Source: Gluconacetobacter tumulicola (lineage in GTDB: Bacteria; Pseudomonadota; Alphaproteobacteria; Acetobacterales; Acetobacteraceae). From it: a stretch of DNA of 64,000 nucleotides. A program made the position numbers and the translations under genes. The stretch spans positions 1-64,000 of the forward strand of contig NZ_JABEQL010000003.1 of NCBI RefSeq assembly GCF_014174215.1, read 5' to 3'. Below are positions 1 through 7,858 of the stretch, in pieces (the first letter of the stretch is position 1; every line of letters begins with the position of its first letter). Below the pieces are notes generated by a model that saw nothing but the letters and a program-made list of their open reading frames with translations, was not told where the DNA came from and ran no database searches.

Positions 1-693
1 GTCGCGCAGGCCGAGGAACTGGCGCGAGGACATCAGCCGCGACAGGTAGTTGGACATGGCGCCGACCGGGGGGGCGATCGACATCTCGTTGTCGTTCAGC
101 ACCACGATCAGTCGCCCGGCGCCGGGGCCGGCGACCGAGGCGTTGTTCATCGCCTCGTAGGCCATGCCGGCCGAGATCGAGCCGTCGCCGATCACCGCCA
201 CCACGTTGCGCTCGCGGTAGGACGGGTCATGCTCGGCGCGCAGATGGTGCGCCACCGCCATGCCCAGCCCGGCCGAGATCGAGGTGGAGGAATGGGCGGC
301 GCCGAACGGGTCGTATTCGCTCTCGCTGCGGCGGGTGAAGCCCGACAGGCCGCCGGGCTGGCGCAGGGTGCGCACGCGCTCGCGCCGGCCGGTGAGGATC
401 TTGTGCGGATAGGCCTGGTGGCCGACATCCCAGATGATCCGGTCGTCGGGGGTGTCGAACACCGCGTGCAGTGCCACCGTCAGCTCCACCACGCCCAGCG
501 AGGCACCCAGATGGCCGCCGGTGGTCGACACCGCGTCCACCGTCTCGGCCCGCAATTCCTCGGCCAGTTGGCGGAGCTGGTCCACCGACAGGTTGCGCAG
601 GTCGCGCGGGGCGCTCACCCGGTCCAGAAGCGGAAAGCGGCCCATCGTCGGAATCGCGTCCGGGAGCTCGGTGCTGGTCTTGTCTTCGGCCAT
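1..693 (-). CDS. dxs: 1-deoxy-D-xylulose-5-phosphate synthase, N-terminal part (cut by window edge)
   Basis: Thiamine-diphosphate enzyme that condenses pyruvate with glyceraldehyde 3-phosphate, the first step of the MEP isoprenoid pathway in the cytoplasm. Only the first 231 of roughly 640 residues lie in the window. Visible family marks are the substrate-binding HLGASLG at about 61-67, [15 protein letters not shown] at about 90-104, and the ThDP-binding motif starting GDGSISAGM at 169 and ending NN at 183-184. The ATG at 693 lies 5 bases after the ispA stop, so xseB, ispA and dxs form one operon, a usual arrangement in Proteobacteria. The remainder of the gene is outside the window. Confidence 0.97.
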   Translation of the reverse strand, partial: MAEDKTSTELPDAIPTMGRFPLLDRVSAPRDLRNLSVDQLRQLAEELRAETVDAVSTTGGHLGASLGVVELTVALHAVFDTPDDRIIWDVGHQAYPHKILTGRRERVRTLRQPGGLSGFTRRSESEYDPFGAAHSSTSISAGLGMAVAHHLRAEHDPSYRERNVVAVIGDGSISAGMAYEAMNNASVAGPGAGRLIVVLNDNEMSIAPPVGAMSNYLSRLMSSRQFLGLRD

Positions 694-698
694 GGTCT

Positions 699-1634
699 TC
701 AGCTCCTGCGATCGACGACGTAACGGATCAGGTCCCGCAAGCGGTCGGCTTCGGGTCCGAAGATATCAAGATGGGCTTCCGCCTGTTCGGCCACACGCCG
801 CGCCTCGCGCGCCGCGCCATCGACCCCCAGCAGGGCGACATAGGTGGATTTGCCCGCCGCCTGGTCCTTGCCGGCGGTCTTGCCCAGCTCCTCGGCGCTG
901 GCCGTCGCATCCAGCACGTCGTCGGCGATCTGGAAGGCGGCGCCCAGGTCACGCCCATAGGCGGCAATACGGGCGCGCACCGTCAGGTCCGCCTGCCCGA
1001 GAAGCGCCCCGGCCTCGGCCGCGTAGCGGATCAGGCAGCCGGTCTTGAGCGCGTGCAGGCGCTCGACCTCCGGCAGGGACAGCGAACGGCCTTCGCCTTC
1101 CATGTCGATCATCTGACCGCCCACCATGCCGGCAGCGCCGGATGCGGCGGCCAGGGCGGCCACCAGGCGGATGCGAATGGTCGCATCGGGGTGGGTCGCC
1201 TCGTCGGCCAGGATCTCGAACGCCATCGTTTGCAGCGCGTCGCCGGCCAGGATGGCGGTCGCTTCGTCGAACTTGCGGTGCGTCGAGGGCTGGCCACGGC
1301 GCAGATCGTCGTCATCCATCGCCGGCAGGTCGTCATGCACCAGCGAATAGGCATGCAACATCTCGACCGAGGCCGCGACGCGATAGGACCGGGCGTCGTC
1401 CACGTCGAACAGGCTGGCGACTTCGGCCGTCAGGTAGCCGCGCAGGCGCTTGCCGCCACCCAGTGTGGCGTAACGCATGGCGTCGATAACGCGGCCCTCG
1501 GCGCCCGGTACGGGGGGCAGCAGGCGGTCGATCGCGGCTTCGACGGCCGTGGCCCGTGTCGACAGGGAAGACCGCAGCAGGCTGGCGCGGTCCGCGGTCT
1601 GCCCTGTCCGGGCGGTCGCTGTTGTGTGGCTCAT
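699..1634 (-). CDS. ispA: Polyprenyl (farnesyl/geranylgeranyl) diphosphate synthase
   Basis: Trans-prenyltransferase that adds isopentenyl diphosphate to allylic primers to make C15 or C20 diphosphates, the precursors of quinones, hopanoids and undecaprenol. The 311-residue protein has GGGKRLRG near 59-66, the first Asp-rich motif [14 protein letters not shown] at 101-114 and a second one (QIADDVLD) near 240. The DDxxxxD spacing of the first motif is typical of bacterial FPP synthases. A start 24 codons further upstream is open, but the ATG at 1634, eight bases after the xseB stop, gives the normal family length. Product chain length cannot be fixed from sequence. Confidence 0.95.
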   Translation of the reverse strand: MSHTTATARTGQTADRASLLRSSLSTRATAVEAAIDRLLPPVPGAEGRVIDAMRYATLGGGKRLRGYLTAEVASLFDVDDARSYRVAASVEMLHAYSLVHDDLPAMDDDDLRRGQPSTHRKFDEATAILAGDALQTMAFEILADEATHPDATIRIRLVAALAAASGAAGMVGGQMIDMEGEGRSLSLPEVERLHALKTGCLIRYAAEAGALLGQADLTVRARIAAYGRDLGAAFQIADDVLDATASAEELGKTAGKDQAAGKSTYVALLGVDGAAREARRVAEQAEAHLDIFGPEADRLRDLIRYVVDRRS

Positions 1635-1641
1635 CGGTACG

Positions 1642-1872
1642 TCAATCCATCGATTTCGTCTCCAGCGCGCCATCGGCACGCTGGATGATCGCCTGAACGC
1701 GGGCATCGGCCTCGTTCAGCTTGCTCTCGCAGTGTCGTCTCAGGGCCGCCCCACGCTCGTAGGATGCGATGGCATCCTGGAGGCGAAGCTGTCCGCCTTC
1801 GAGCTTGCGCACGATGTCCTCGAGCTGCGCGAGGGCATCCTCGAAGGAAAGCTGGGACAGATCTTCCGTCAT
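1642..1872 (-). CDS. xseB: Exodeoxyribonuclease VII small subunit
   Basis: Small helical subunit of exonuclease VII, which degrades single-stranded DNA to oligonucleotides together with XseA. The 76 residues show the family signature SFEDALAQLEDIVRKLEGG near the N-terminus, followed by LQDAIASYERG. Length matches the family (about 70-80). It is the first gene of the xseB-ispA-dxs operon; the large subunit gene is not in this window. Confidence 0.95.
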   Translation of the reverse strand: MTEDLSQLSFEDALAQLEDIVRKLEGGQLRLQDAIASYERGAALRRHCESKLNEADARVQAIIQRADGALETKSMD

Positions 1873-2013
1873 GGGTGCGGTTCTTCCATCATGAGGCGCA
1901 GGAATTACTCCCAGGTGGCCGCTTCTGCCAAGGGCATAGGGCGGATAGGGGGATTTTGTGCCACCTGTGGCATTTAGGGCACGTCTTTGGAACGAACAGG
2001 CAAGTATCGCGTC

Positions 2014-2259
2014 CTAACTGGCTGCCGGCGCTTCGGGCCGGCGTCGAATCACGAAGGACAGCACGCCGCCATCCTCGCCAAAGGCGATCAGGGCATGACC
2101 CGTTTCCCGGCAGAATGCCTGGAAATCCGCGACGCTGGCCCGGTCGGTCGCGATCACGCGCAATCGGTCGCCCGGCTGCATGCCACGCAGCGCCCGGTTG
2201 GCCTTGAGAACGGGCAGGGGGCAGCTCAGCCCTTTGACGTCGAGCAGCGTCTCGCTCAT
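2014..2259 (-). CDS. tusA: TusA-family sulfurtransferase
   Basis: Small sulfur-carrier protein of the TusA/SirA fold that accepts persulfide sulfur on a conserved cysteine and passes it on, for example for tRNA 2-thiouridine synthesis or molybdenum cofactor biogenesis. The 81-residue protein has the diagnostic CPLP (Cys13-Pro16) after LDVKGLS, and the expected beta-alpha-beta pattern follows. A GGAG lies upstream of the ATG. It stands alone between xseB and the divergent sugar kinase, so the partner pathway cannot be inferred from context. Confidence 0.88.
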   Translation of the reverse strand: MSETLLDVKGLSCPLPVLKANRALRGMQPGDRLRVIATDRASVADFQAFCRETGHALIAFGEDGGVLSFVIRRRPEAPAAS

Positions 2260-2345
2260 GGCAGCGGGCTCCGGAAGCGGCAGCGGATCGCGAACCCTCT
2301 GCCTCGGGGTGACTTTACGGCACGGAAGCTCGCACCATAGAAGAA

Positions 2346-3299
2346 ATGGCGACCATGGAAAATATCACGGCTGACGGGATGGGTATGACCGGCTATCGGA
2401 TCGGAATCGATTTTGGCGGAACGAAGATCGAAATCGCGGCACTGGCCCGCGCGGACGGCAGGGAGCTGGTGCGGCGACGCATCGCCAATCCAGGACATTA
2501 TGCCGGCGCGGTGACGGCCATCCGCGACCTCGTCGCCGGGATGGATGCCGAACTGGGCAGCACGGGCACTGTCGGGATCGGCATTCCGGGCTCGATCAGT
2601 CCCGAAAGCGGCCTGATCAAGAACGCGAACGCGACCTGGCTGAACAACCAGCCCTTCGGGCGCGACCTGACCGAAGCCGTCGGCCGAGAGGTCCGGGTCG
2701 AAAACGATGCCAATTGCTTTGCCCTGTCCGAGGCCGTGGATGGCGCCGGCGCCGGCCGCCGCGTCGTGCTGGGCGTGATTCTCGGCACAGGAATGGGCGG
2801 CGGACTGGTCGTGGACGGCAAGCTGCTGACCGGCGCGCACCATATCGCCGGCGAATGGGGGCATATTCCGCTGCCCTGGCCGCGAATCACGGAAATGCCG
2901 TTCCCCAAATGTTTCTGCGGCAATGAGGGCTGCCTGGAACGATTCCTGAGTGGACCGTCCCTGGCACAGGACTGGAAGGGGCCGGGCCATCGCGACACCG
3001 CGGGAATCGAGGCAGCGGCCGAGGAAGGGGACATCGCCGCCATCGGCGCGCTGGACCGCTATGTGGACCGCTTGGCGCGGGCCTGCGCCATGGCGATCAA
3101 CTTCCTGGACCCGGATGTCATCGTGCTGGGCGGCGGCGTGTCCAACCTGCTGTCGATCTATGCCCGGGTGCCCCTGCTGATGCCGCGCTACGTCATCACG
3201 CCGCAATGCAATACGCCCGTCATCCGCAACCGGCACGGCGACAGTTCCGGCGTGCGCGGCGCCGCCTGGCTGTGGTCGGCGGACGAGGCCACATCGTAA
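2346..3299 (+). CDS. ROK-family sugar kinase (fructokinase/mannokinase-like)
   Basis: ATP-dependent hexose kinase of the ROK family. Visible features are the N-terminal phosphate loop GIDFGGTKIEI, the sugar-binding ENDANCFALSE, the second ATP loop LGTGMGGGLVVDG, GEWGHIPL, and the Cys-rich zinc site CFCGNEGCLERF. The zinc-site pattern and 300-317 residue length fit manno(fructo)kinase or N-acetylglucosamine kinase; specificity is not decidable here. Starts at 2346, 2355 and 2385 are all possible; the last gives MTGYRIGIDFGG, which looks like the natural family N-terminus, but none has a strong ribosome site. Convergent with rlmE across a structured intergenic region. Confidence 0.88.
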   Translation: MATMENITADGMGMTGYRIGIDFGGTKIEIAALARADGRELVRRRIANPGHYAGAVTAIRDLVAGMDAELGSTGTVGIGIPGSISPESGLIKNANATWLNNQPFGRDLTEAVGREVRVENDANCFALSEAVDGAGAGRRVVLGVILGTGMGGGLVVDGKLLTGAHHIAGEWGHIPLPWPRITEMPFPKCFCGNEGCLERFLSGPSLAQDWKGPGHRDTAGIEAAAEEGDIAAIGALDRYVDRLARACAMAINFLDPDVIVLGGGVSNLLSIYARVPLLMPRYVITPQCNTPVIRNRHGDSSGVRGAAWLWSADEATS

Positions 3300-3328
3300 T
3301 CGGCGCAACGTATCTCAGCGGTGGCGGA

Positions 3329-3447
3329 GCGGCCGTGAAGGCCGCCTGCCGAAACACAGCAAACGCGCACTGGTGAGCGAGAGCGGCCCGGAGGGCCGCG
3401 CCGTCGTGTGTTTCCGAACCATCGGAGCGGAGCGGCCTGATGGGCCG
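3329..3447. repeat. Cluster of three GC-rich hairpins in a convergent intergenic region
   Basis: Three similar stem-loops follow one another: GCGGCC-GTGAA-GGCCGC (3329-3345), GCGGCCC-GGA-GGGCCGC (3383-3399) and CGGCC-TGATG-GGCCG (3433-3447). The middle one is enclosed by an 8-base pairing of GAAACACA (3351-3358) with TGTGTTTC (3407-3414). The segment separates the 3' ends of the ROK kinase and rlmE. It could be a dispersed intergenic palindrome or a bidirectional terminator without a strong T tract. I see no open frame in it. Confidence 0.55.
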
Positions 3448-3504
3448 AGAGCCCCGAGGCCGAACGCGCGTCGGATCGCTACCAGCGCGTTTACCGACCC
3501 AAAC

Positions 3505-4296
3505 TCAATCGTCGGACTGGGTGGGGAGAACCCGTTCGGGGCGGAACCCGGTCGCGACCACATATAGCTCGCTCGATTCCTTGCGGCTGGCCGGCGGCTT
3601 GGCATGGCGCACGGTCGCAAAGGCGTGCTTCATCGGTTCCAGCATCTGCTTCTCCGACCCGCCCTGGAAGACCTTGGCGACGAACGTGCCGCCTGGCGCC
3701 AGCACCTTCAGCGCAAAATCCAGGGCCAGCTCCGCCAGGCCGAGGATACGCAGATGGTCGGTCGGTGCATGCCCGGTGGTATTGGGCGCCATGTCGGACA
3801 GGACCAGATCGGCCGGGCCGCCCAGCAGCTCCGTCAGCCGGTCCGGCAGGTCTGGGTCGTTGAAATCGCCCTCGAGAATCGTCGCGCCGGCCACGGGATC
3901 GACCGGCAGCAGGTCGACGCCGACGACATTGCTCGCGCCACGCTTGACGGCAACCTGCGTCCATCCGCCCGGGGCGGCACCCAGATCGACCACCCGCATG
4001 CCGGGGCGGATCAGGTGAAAGCGGTCATCCAGTTCGATCAGCTTGAAGGCCGCGCGCGACCGCCAGCCCTGCTTGCGGGCGGCCTGCACATAGGGATCGT
4101 TCAATTGCCGGTTGAGCCAGCGCTGCTGGGCCGTCGTCCGGCCACGGGCGGTGCGCAGGGAGACGGCCTGGCTCCGGGTAGCGCGCGCCGCGCCCGAATC
4201 CGCCGCCGCGTTGCCGCCGCCGGGGTTTGAACTGCTGCTGAGGGCCTTGCCGGGAACCCGTGACTTGCCGTTGCCGGACGGGGGACGCCGCTTCAT
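3505..4296 (-). CDS. rlmE: 23S rRNA (uridine-2'-O)-methyltransferase RlmE (FtsJ)
   Basis: SAM-dependent methyltransferase that modifies U2552 (E. coli numbering) in the peptidyl-transferase A loop of the large ribosomal subunit. The 263 residues comprise a basic, Gly/Ser-rich N-terminal extension of about 55 residues followed by the RrmJ fold. Seen are RAAFKLIELDD (catalytic Lys85), the SAM loop VVDLGAAPGGWTQVAV (103-118), LVLSDMAPNTTGH with the catalytic Asp, and FVAKVFQGG with the second Lys. The ATG at 4296 overlaps the stop of the upstream Ppx/GppA gene by ATGA, a pairing common in Alphaproteobacteria. Confidence 0.95.
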   Translation of the reverse strand: MKRRPPSGNGKSRVPGKALSSSSNPGGGNAAADSGAARATRSQAVSLRTARGRTTAQQRWLNRQLNDPYVQAARKQGWRSRAAFKLIELDDRFHLIRPGMRVVDLGAAPGGWTQVAVKRGASNVVGVDLLPVDPVAGATILEGDFNDPDLPDRLTELLGGPADLVLSDMAPNTTGHAPTDHLRILGLAELALDFALKVLAPGGTFVAKVFQGGSEKQMLEPMKHAFATVRHAKPPASRKESSELYVVATGFRPERVLPTQSDD

Positions 4297-5426
4297 GGAA
4301 GCGGTGCCCCCATTGCCGGCGGGCGGGACGAAGCAAAGGGCAGGGGGCCTGGTGACGGCGACAGGGCCATACTGGTCGAATCGTTGATCATGCGCAGCAG
4401 CATACCATCACGCAGGCCGCGATCGGCCACCATGATTTCCGGCACCGGCCATACGCGGTGGATCGCCTCGAAGATCGCGCAGCCCGGCATGACGTACTGG
4501 GCCCGGTCCGGACCGACGCACGGGTGCTGGCTCAATCCGGCCGGCCCCATGGCGGCCAGGGTGCGAATCGCCTCAAGGGCCGGTCCGGCCTCCAGAATCG
4601 TGCCGTCCACCGCTGTCCTGCTGTAGCGGGTGAGCGACAAGGCGATGCTGGCCAGGGTCGTGACGGTGCCGCTGGTGCCGATCAGGCTGACATTGTCGCG
4701 GCTGATCTCGCGGCGGATGCAATGCACCGCCTCGAACGCACGCAGCTGGTTGGCGATCTGCTCGACCATCCGCTGGTAGCCCTGTTCGCTGAACGCGCTC
4801 TCGCCGAACTGCTCCGCCTGGGTGATCACACCCGCCGGCAGGCTGAGATAGCCGCTGAGATCCTGGCGGCGCGTATGGCGGTCGGTGCGGACCCAGGCGA
4901 TTTCGGTCGAACCACCGCCGATATCGAACAGCAGCGCGCGGGTGCGGGTGGGGGATACCCGGTCGTCGTGCAGCAGCGCCGAACAGCTTTCCATCGCCAG
5001 TTCGGCTTCCTCGCGCGACGAGATGACGGTAATGTCCAGCCCGGTCTCGCGCCGCGCGCGCTCGATGAACGCGGCGCCGTTGCCCGCACGGCGGCAGGCC
5101 TCGGTCGCGACGGCGCGATAGCGGTACAGACGGCGGCGCTCCATGCGCATGGCGCAGACCCGCAATGCCTCGATGGTGCGGTCCATCGCATGCGGGCTGA
5201 GTTCCCCAGTCCGTTGCAGGCCTTCGCCCAGACGAACGATGCGGTTGAAGCTGTCGACGACACGAAAGCCATCGGCGTGGGGGGCGGCGATCATCAGCCG
5301 GCAATTGTTCGTGCCTAGGTCGATCGCCCCGAACATGCCCGGCATGCTGCGATTCGCCCTGAATCCCGAATCACGGGGGAGTCGCCTTGCCTCCTGGCCA
5401 TCGCGCCAGGACATCGTATTGTCCAT
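4293..5426 (-). CDS. Ppx/GppA family phosphatase (exopolyphosphatase / pppGpp phosphatase)
   Basis: Member of the ASKHA-fold Ppx/GppA family, which hydrolyses polyphosphate or pppGpp. The 377-residue protein has the N-terminal phosphate loop GAIDLGTNNCRL at 33-44, the acidic ATEACRRAGNG region, and the second loop LLFDIGGGSTEIAWV. It lacks the C-terminal HD extension of long Ppx proteins, as in many alphaproteobacterial members. An upstream in-frame extension exists, but the ATG at 5426 has AAGGGAC six bases ahead and is preferred. Translationally coupled to rlmE. Substrate preference cannot be told from sequence. Confidence 0.9.
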   Translation of the reverse strand: MDNTMSWRDGQEARRLPRDSGFRANRSMPGMFGAIDLGTNNCRLMIAAPHADGFRVVDSFNRIVRLGEGLQRTGELSPHAMDRTIEALRVCAMRMERRRLYRYRAVATEACRRAGNGAAFIERARRETGLDITVISSREEAELAMESCSALLHDDRVSPTRTRALLFDIGGGSTEIAWVRTDRHTRRQDLSGYLSLPAGVITQAEQFGESAFSEQGYQRMVEQIANQLRAFEAVHCIRREISRDNVSLIGTSGTVTTLASIALSLTRYSRTAVDGTILEAGPALEAIRTLAAMGPAGLSQHPCVGPDRAQYVMPGCAIFEAIHRVWPVPEIMVADRGLRDGMLLRMINDSTSMALSPSPGPLPFASSRPPAMGAPLP

Positions 5427-5459
5427 CGGACGGTCCCTTCGCCACACCGTATATAGCAT

Positions 5460-5489
5460 ATAGTGTGTGCTGACCCGCACGCAGGGCAA
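5460..5489 (-). promoter_or_regulatory. Candidate sigma70-like promoter of the Ppx/GppA-rlmE pair
   Basis: On the minus strand, TTGCCC (5489-5484) is followed 18 bases later by CACTAT within an AT-rich stretch (CACTATATGCTATATA) that stands out from the GC-rich surroundings. The start codon at 5426 follows about 35 bases further on. Judged by eye only. Confidence 0.35.
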
Positions 5490-5529
5490 GACAAATATGT
5501 CAGATTGCAAAAACAGCACGGAAAGGTGC

Positions 5530-5557
5530 TTGTCAGGCCGTACGGCCGATGCTATCA
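5530..5557 (+). promoter_or_regulatory. Candidate promoter of tRNA-Gln
   Basis: TTGTCA (5530-5535) and CTATCA (5552-5557) are spaced by 16 bases and lie 37 bases upstream of the mature tRNA 5' end, a plausible distance for a tRNA leader. The -10 match is only partial. Confidence 0.35.
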
Positions 5558-5594
5558 GCCCCTCACCGCACGGCACTAAGCCCGGTCACCCGGT

Positions 5595-5668
5595 TGGGGG
5601 ATAGTTTAGCGGTAGAACTACCGGCTCTGACCCGGTCAGCCCTGGTTCGAATCCAGGTCCCCCAGCCA
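5595..5668 (+). tRNA. tRNA-Gln (anticodon CTG)
   Basis: A full cloverleaf can be drawn. The acceptor TGGGGGA (5595-5601) pairs with TCCCCCA (5658-5664). The D arm is GTT/AAC, the anticodon stem ACCGG/CCGGT closes the loop CTCTGAC with anticodon CTG at 5627-5629, and the T stem CCTGG/CCAGG closes TTCGAAT. The discriminator G and an encoded CCA (5666-5668) complete it. CTG reads the CAG codon of glutamine. Confidence 0.96.
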
Positions 5669-6176
5669 ATATTTTCCTTTAAATCGCCAGATAAACTACG
5701 CCGCTCGATCAGGAATCCCATGCACGGATTTCATTGAGACCGAGCAGACGTTCCTGCTGCCATGCCTGGTCTTGTACCGGATCTCGTCGTTCGCCGTTCA
5801 GCGACGGAATTCGGGACCTTACGGCCTACCATCGCGGCGGCGCGCAACCCTGCTCCAGATCGGCCGGGAAGCAGTCGGATACCGCGTCCGCGCAGGAGCA
5901 TTCCAAGACTGGTTTCGGCGCTTCAGGTTTTGGAACTGAAAGATTGGCTATCGGATCATATGATTGGCCTGCACAATGCGCCGTCTGGATGGCCTGACCA
6001 CCCAACCGAGATTTTCACGCTCCGATAAATCGACCGCGCCAATACAAAGTAAAAATCAAAGTAATTACATAATAAGAAAGCCGTTTAATATATATTATGC
6101 CAATTAATACTTTAAAAACGAGATATTCCCAATGGATTTGAGCAGTAAAAAGAAAATATTTGCGCAAAATTACTGA
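5669..6176. other. Gene-free segment, AT-rich at its right end
   Basis: About 500 bases between tRNA-Gln and comM without a supportable gene. Short frames of 87-88 codons are open at 5734-6028, but they lack a convincing ribosome site or any recognisable protein pattern. From about 6030 to 6178 the composition becomes strongly AT-rich, unlike all neighbouring DNA, and it holds one arm of an inverted repeat whose other arm lies beyond comM. It could be the remnant of an element inserted next to the tRNA, but no integrase or duplicated tRNA end is visible. Confidence 0.6.
6086..6103 (+). repeat. Left copy of an 18-base inverted repeat flanking comM
   Basis: TAATATATATTATGCCAA here is the exact reverse complement of TTGGCATAATATATATTA at 7787-7804. 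The AT core is itself palindromic. It sits 74 bases beyond the comM stop codon. Confidence 0.7.
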
Positions 6177-7688
6177 CTATCCTTGAGATCGCCGGTCGGG
6201 ACGGCGCAGCCGGTAGGTCAGCGCTTCGGCAACATGTGGCTGGGTCGTTTCCGTTTCCGCCGCCAGGTCGGCGATAGTGCGCGCCACGCGCAGCAATCGC
6301 GTGAAACCGCGCGCCGACAGGCGCAACCGGTCGGCGGCACGCACCGCATAATCGCGGGCGGTCGTGCTGATAGGGAACAGGTCGGGCGAGGCCTCGGCAT
6401 TGGTCAGCCCGTCCTGGCGAGCGGCTTGGATCGTGCGCGCGGCCGCAACGCGCTGCGCCACCACGGCGCTGCTTTCGCCCGTCGGCAGACCCGCCAGTTC
6501 GGCGGGCGAAACCGGTTCGACATGCACGGTCATATCCATCCGGTCCAGCATGGGTCCGGAGATGCGGGCCGTATAATCCTCGCCGCAACGCGGCGCCTTG
6601 CGGCATTCCTGCGTGGCATCTCCCAGATAGCCGCAACGGCACGGATTCATGGCCGCGACCAGTTGAAACCGGGCAGGGTAGGTGACGTGTCCCGACGCCC
6701 GGGCCACCGTGATGGTCCCGGTTTCGATCGGTTGGCGTAGGGCCTCCAGTGCCGGGCGGGAAAATTCCGGCAGCTCGTCCAGAAACAGCACGCCGCGATG
6801 GGCCAGGCTGACTTCGCCAGGCTTTATCCGGCTGCCGCCACCCACCAGCGCAACCTGGCTGGTCGAATGATGCGGATCGCGAAAGGGCGGCCGAAAAATG
6901 GGCAACCCCATGGGGAGCTGGCCGGAAATGCTGTGAATCCGGCTGATCTCCAGAATCTCAGCACTCGTCAGGTCGGGCAACAGCGAGGGGAGGCGCGCCG
7001 CCAGCATCGATTTGCCGGCACCTGGCGGGCCAGTCATCAACAGCGAATGCGCGCCCGCCGCCGCGATTTCCAACGCCCGTCGCGCCGTTTCCATGCCGCG
7101 CACATCTGCCAGGTCCGGCCCGCTTGCCAGGTCGAACGGCAGGCGGGCCGGCATTTCGACCGACGGCAGGACCTGTTCGCCGGTCAGATGGTTCACCAGC
7201 GCCAGCAGGCAGTCCGCCGCAACGATGTCCAGACCTTCGCCAGCCCAGCGCGCCTCAGCCCCTTGCTGCGCACCGCAGATCAGGCCGCGCGACTGGTCCA
7301 CCGCGCTCAGGGCCGCGGGCAATACGCCCGGGACCGGATTGATCCGGCCATCGAGCGACAATTCGCCGATCGCCCCATAGCGTCCGCTTTCCTCGGGTGG
7401 AACGACCGCCATTGCCGTCAGCAGGGCCAGCGCGATCGGCAGGTCGAAATGCGATCCTTCCTTGACGATATTCGCGGGTGCGAGATTGACCACGATCCGC
7501 TTGGCCGGCAGCGCCAGGCCCATGGCCGCCAGCGCCGCACGCACACGCTCGCGCGCCTCGGCCACAGCCTTGTCGGCCAGGCCGACGATCAGGAAGGATG
7601 GCAGGCCCGACGCAAGCTGCACTTCGACCCGCACGGGAATGGCGTCGATGCCCGACAGGGCGAAGCCCAGCACGGAAGAAATGGTCAT
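6177..7688 (-). CDS. comM: YifB/ComM family Mg-chelatase-like AAA+ ATPase
   Basis: AAA+ helicase-like protein; ComM of naturally competent bacteria is a branch-migration helicase that helps integrate transformed DNA, and most bacteria carry this ortholog. The 503 residues contain an N-terminal Lon/ChlI-type domain (1-170), Walker A GPPGAGKS at 220-227, Walker B GVLFLDELPEF at 299-309, a Cys-rich insert (CRCGYLGDATQECRKAPRC) and the C-terminal Mg_chelatase_C domain. A longer frame begins upstream, but the ATG at 7688 has GGAG five bases ahead and begins MTISSVLGFALSGID, the usual family start. Monocistronic and bracketed by matching inverted repeats. Confidence 0.93.
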   Translation of the reverse strand: MTISSVLGFALSGIDAIPVRVEVQLASGLPSFLIVGLADKAVAEARERVRAALAAMGLALPAKRIVVNLAPANIVKEGSHFDLPIALALLTAMAVVPPEESGRYGAIGELSLDGRINPVPGVLPAALSAVDQSRGLICGAQQGAEARWAGEGLDIVAADCLLALVNHLTGEQVLPSVEMPARLPFDLASGPDLADVRGMETARRALEIAAAGAHSLLMTGPPGAGKSMLAARLPSLLPDLTSAEILEISRIHSISGQLPMGLPIFRPPFRDPHHSTSQVALVGGGSRIKPGEVSLAHRGVLFLDELPEFSRPALEALRQPIETGTITVARASGHVTYPARFQLVAAMNPCRCGYLGDATQECRKAPRCGEDYTARISGPMLDRMDMTVHVEPVSPAELAGLPTGESSAVVAQRVAAARTIQAARQDGLTNAEASPDLFPISTTARDYAVRAADRLRLSARGFTRLLRVARTIADLAAETETTQPHVAEALTYRLRRPDRRSQG

Positions 7689-7786
7689 GCGGCTCCAATC
7701 GCCGGAAAATCCTCTATGATGATGTTGTAGCGCAGAAAGCCGCCCGCGAAACCCCATGGCCGCGCCGACCGTGGCACGGATATAAG

Positions 7787-7804
7787 TTGGCATAATATAT
7801 ATTA
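7787..7804 (-). repeat. Right copy of the 18-base inverted repeat flanking comM
   Basis: TTGGCATAATATATATTA, the exact reverse complement of 6086-6103. It lies about 100 bases upstream of the comM start codon and about 55 bases beyond the transhydrogenase stop, so it could also act as a promoter element (AT-rich core) or operator of comM. Confidence 0.7.
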
Positions 7805-7858
7805 TACGACTTTCGGCAGTCAGCGCCGGATGGGAACGCTGCGCCGCGAGCTCGCGCT

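Noticed and set aside
3329-3447. CRISPR array
   Set aside because: The three units are short palindromes of differing sequence with no constant direct repeat or uniform spacers and no cas genes.
5734-6028. Two short overlapping frames after tRNA-Gln
   Set aside because: No convincing ribosome site, no protein-like hydrophobic pattern, two frames equally open; kept as gene-free.
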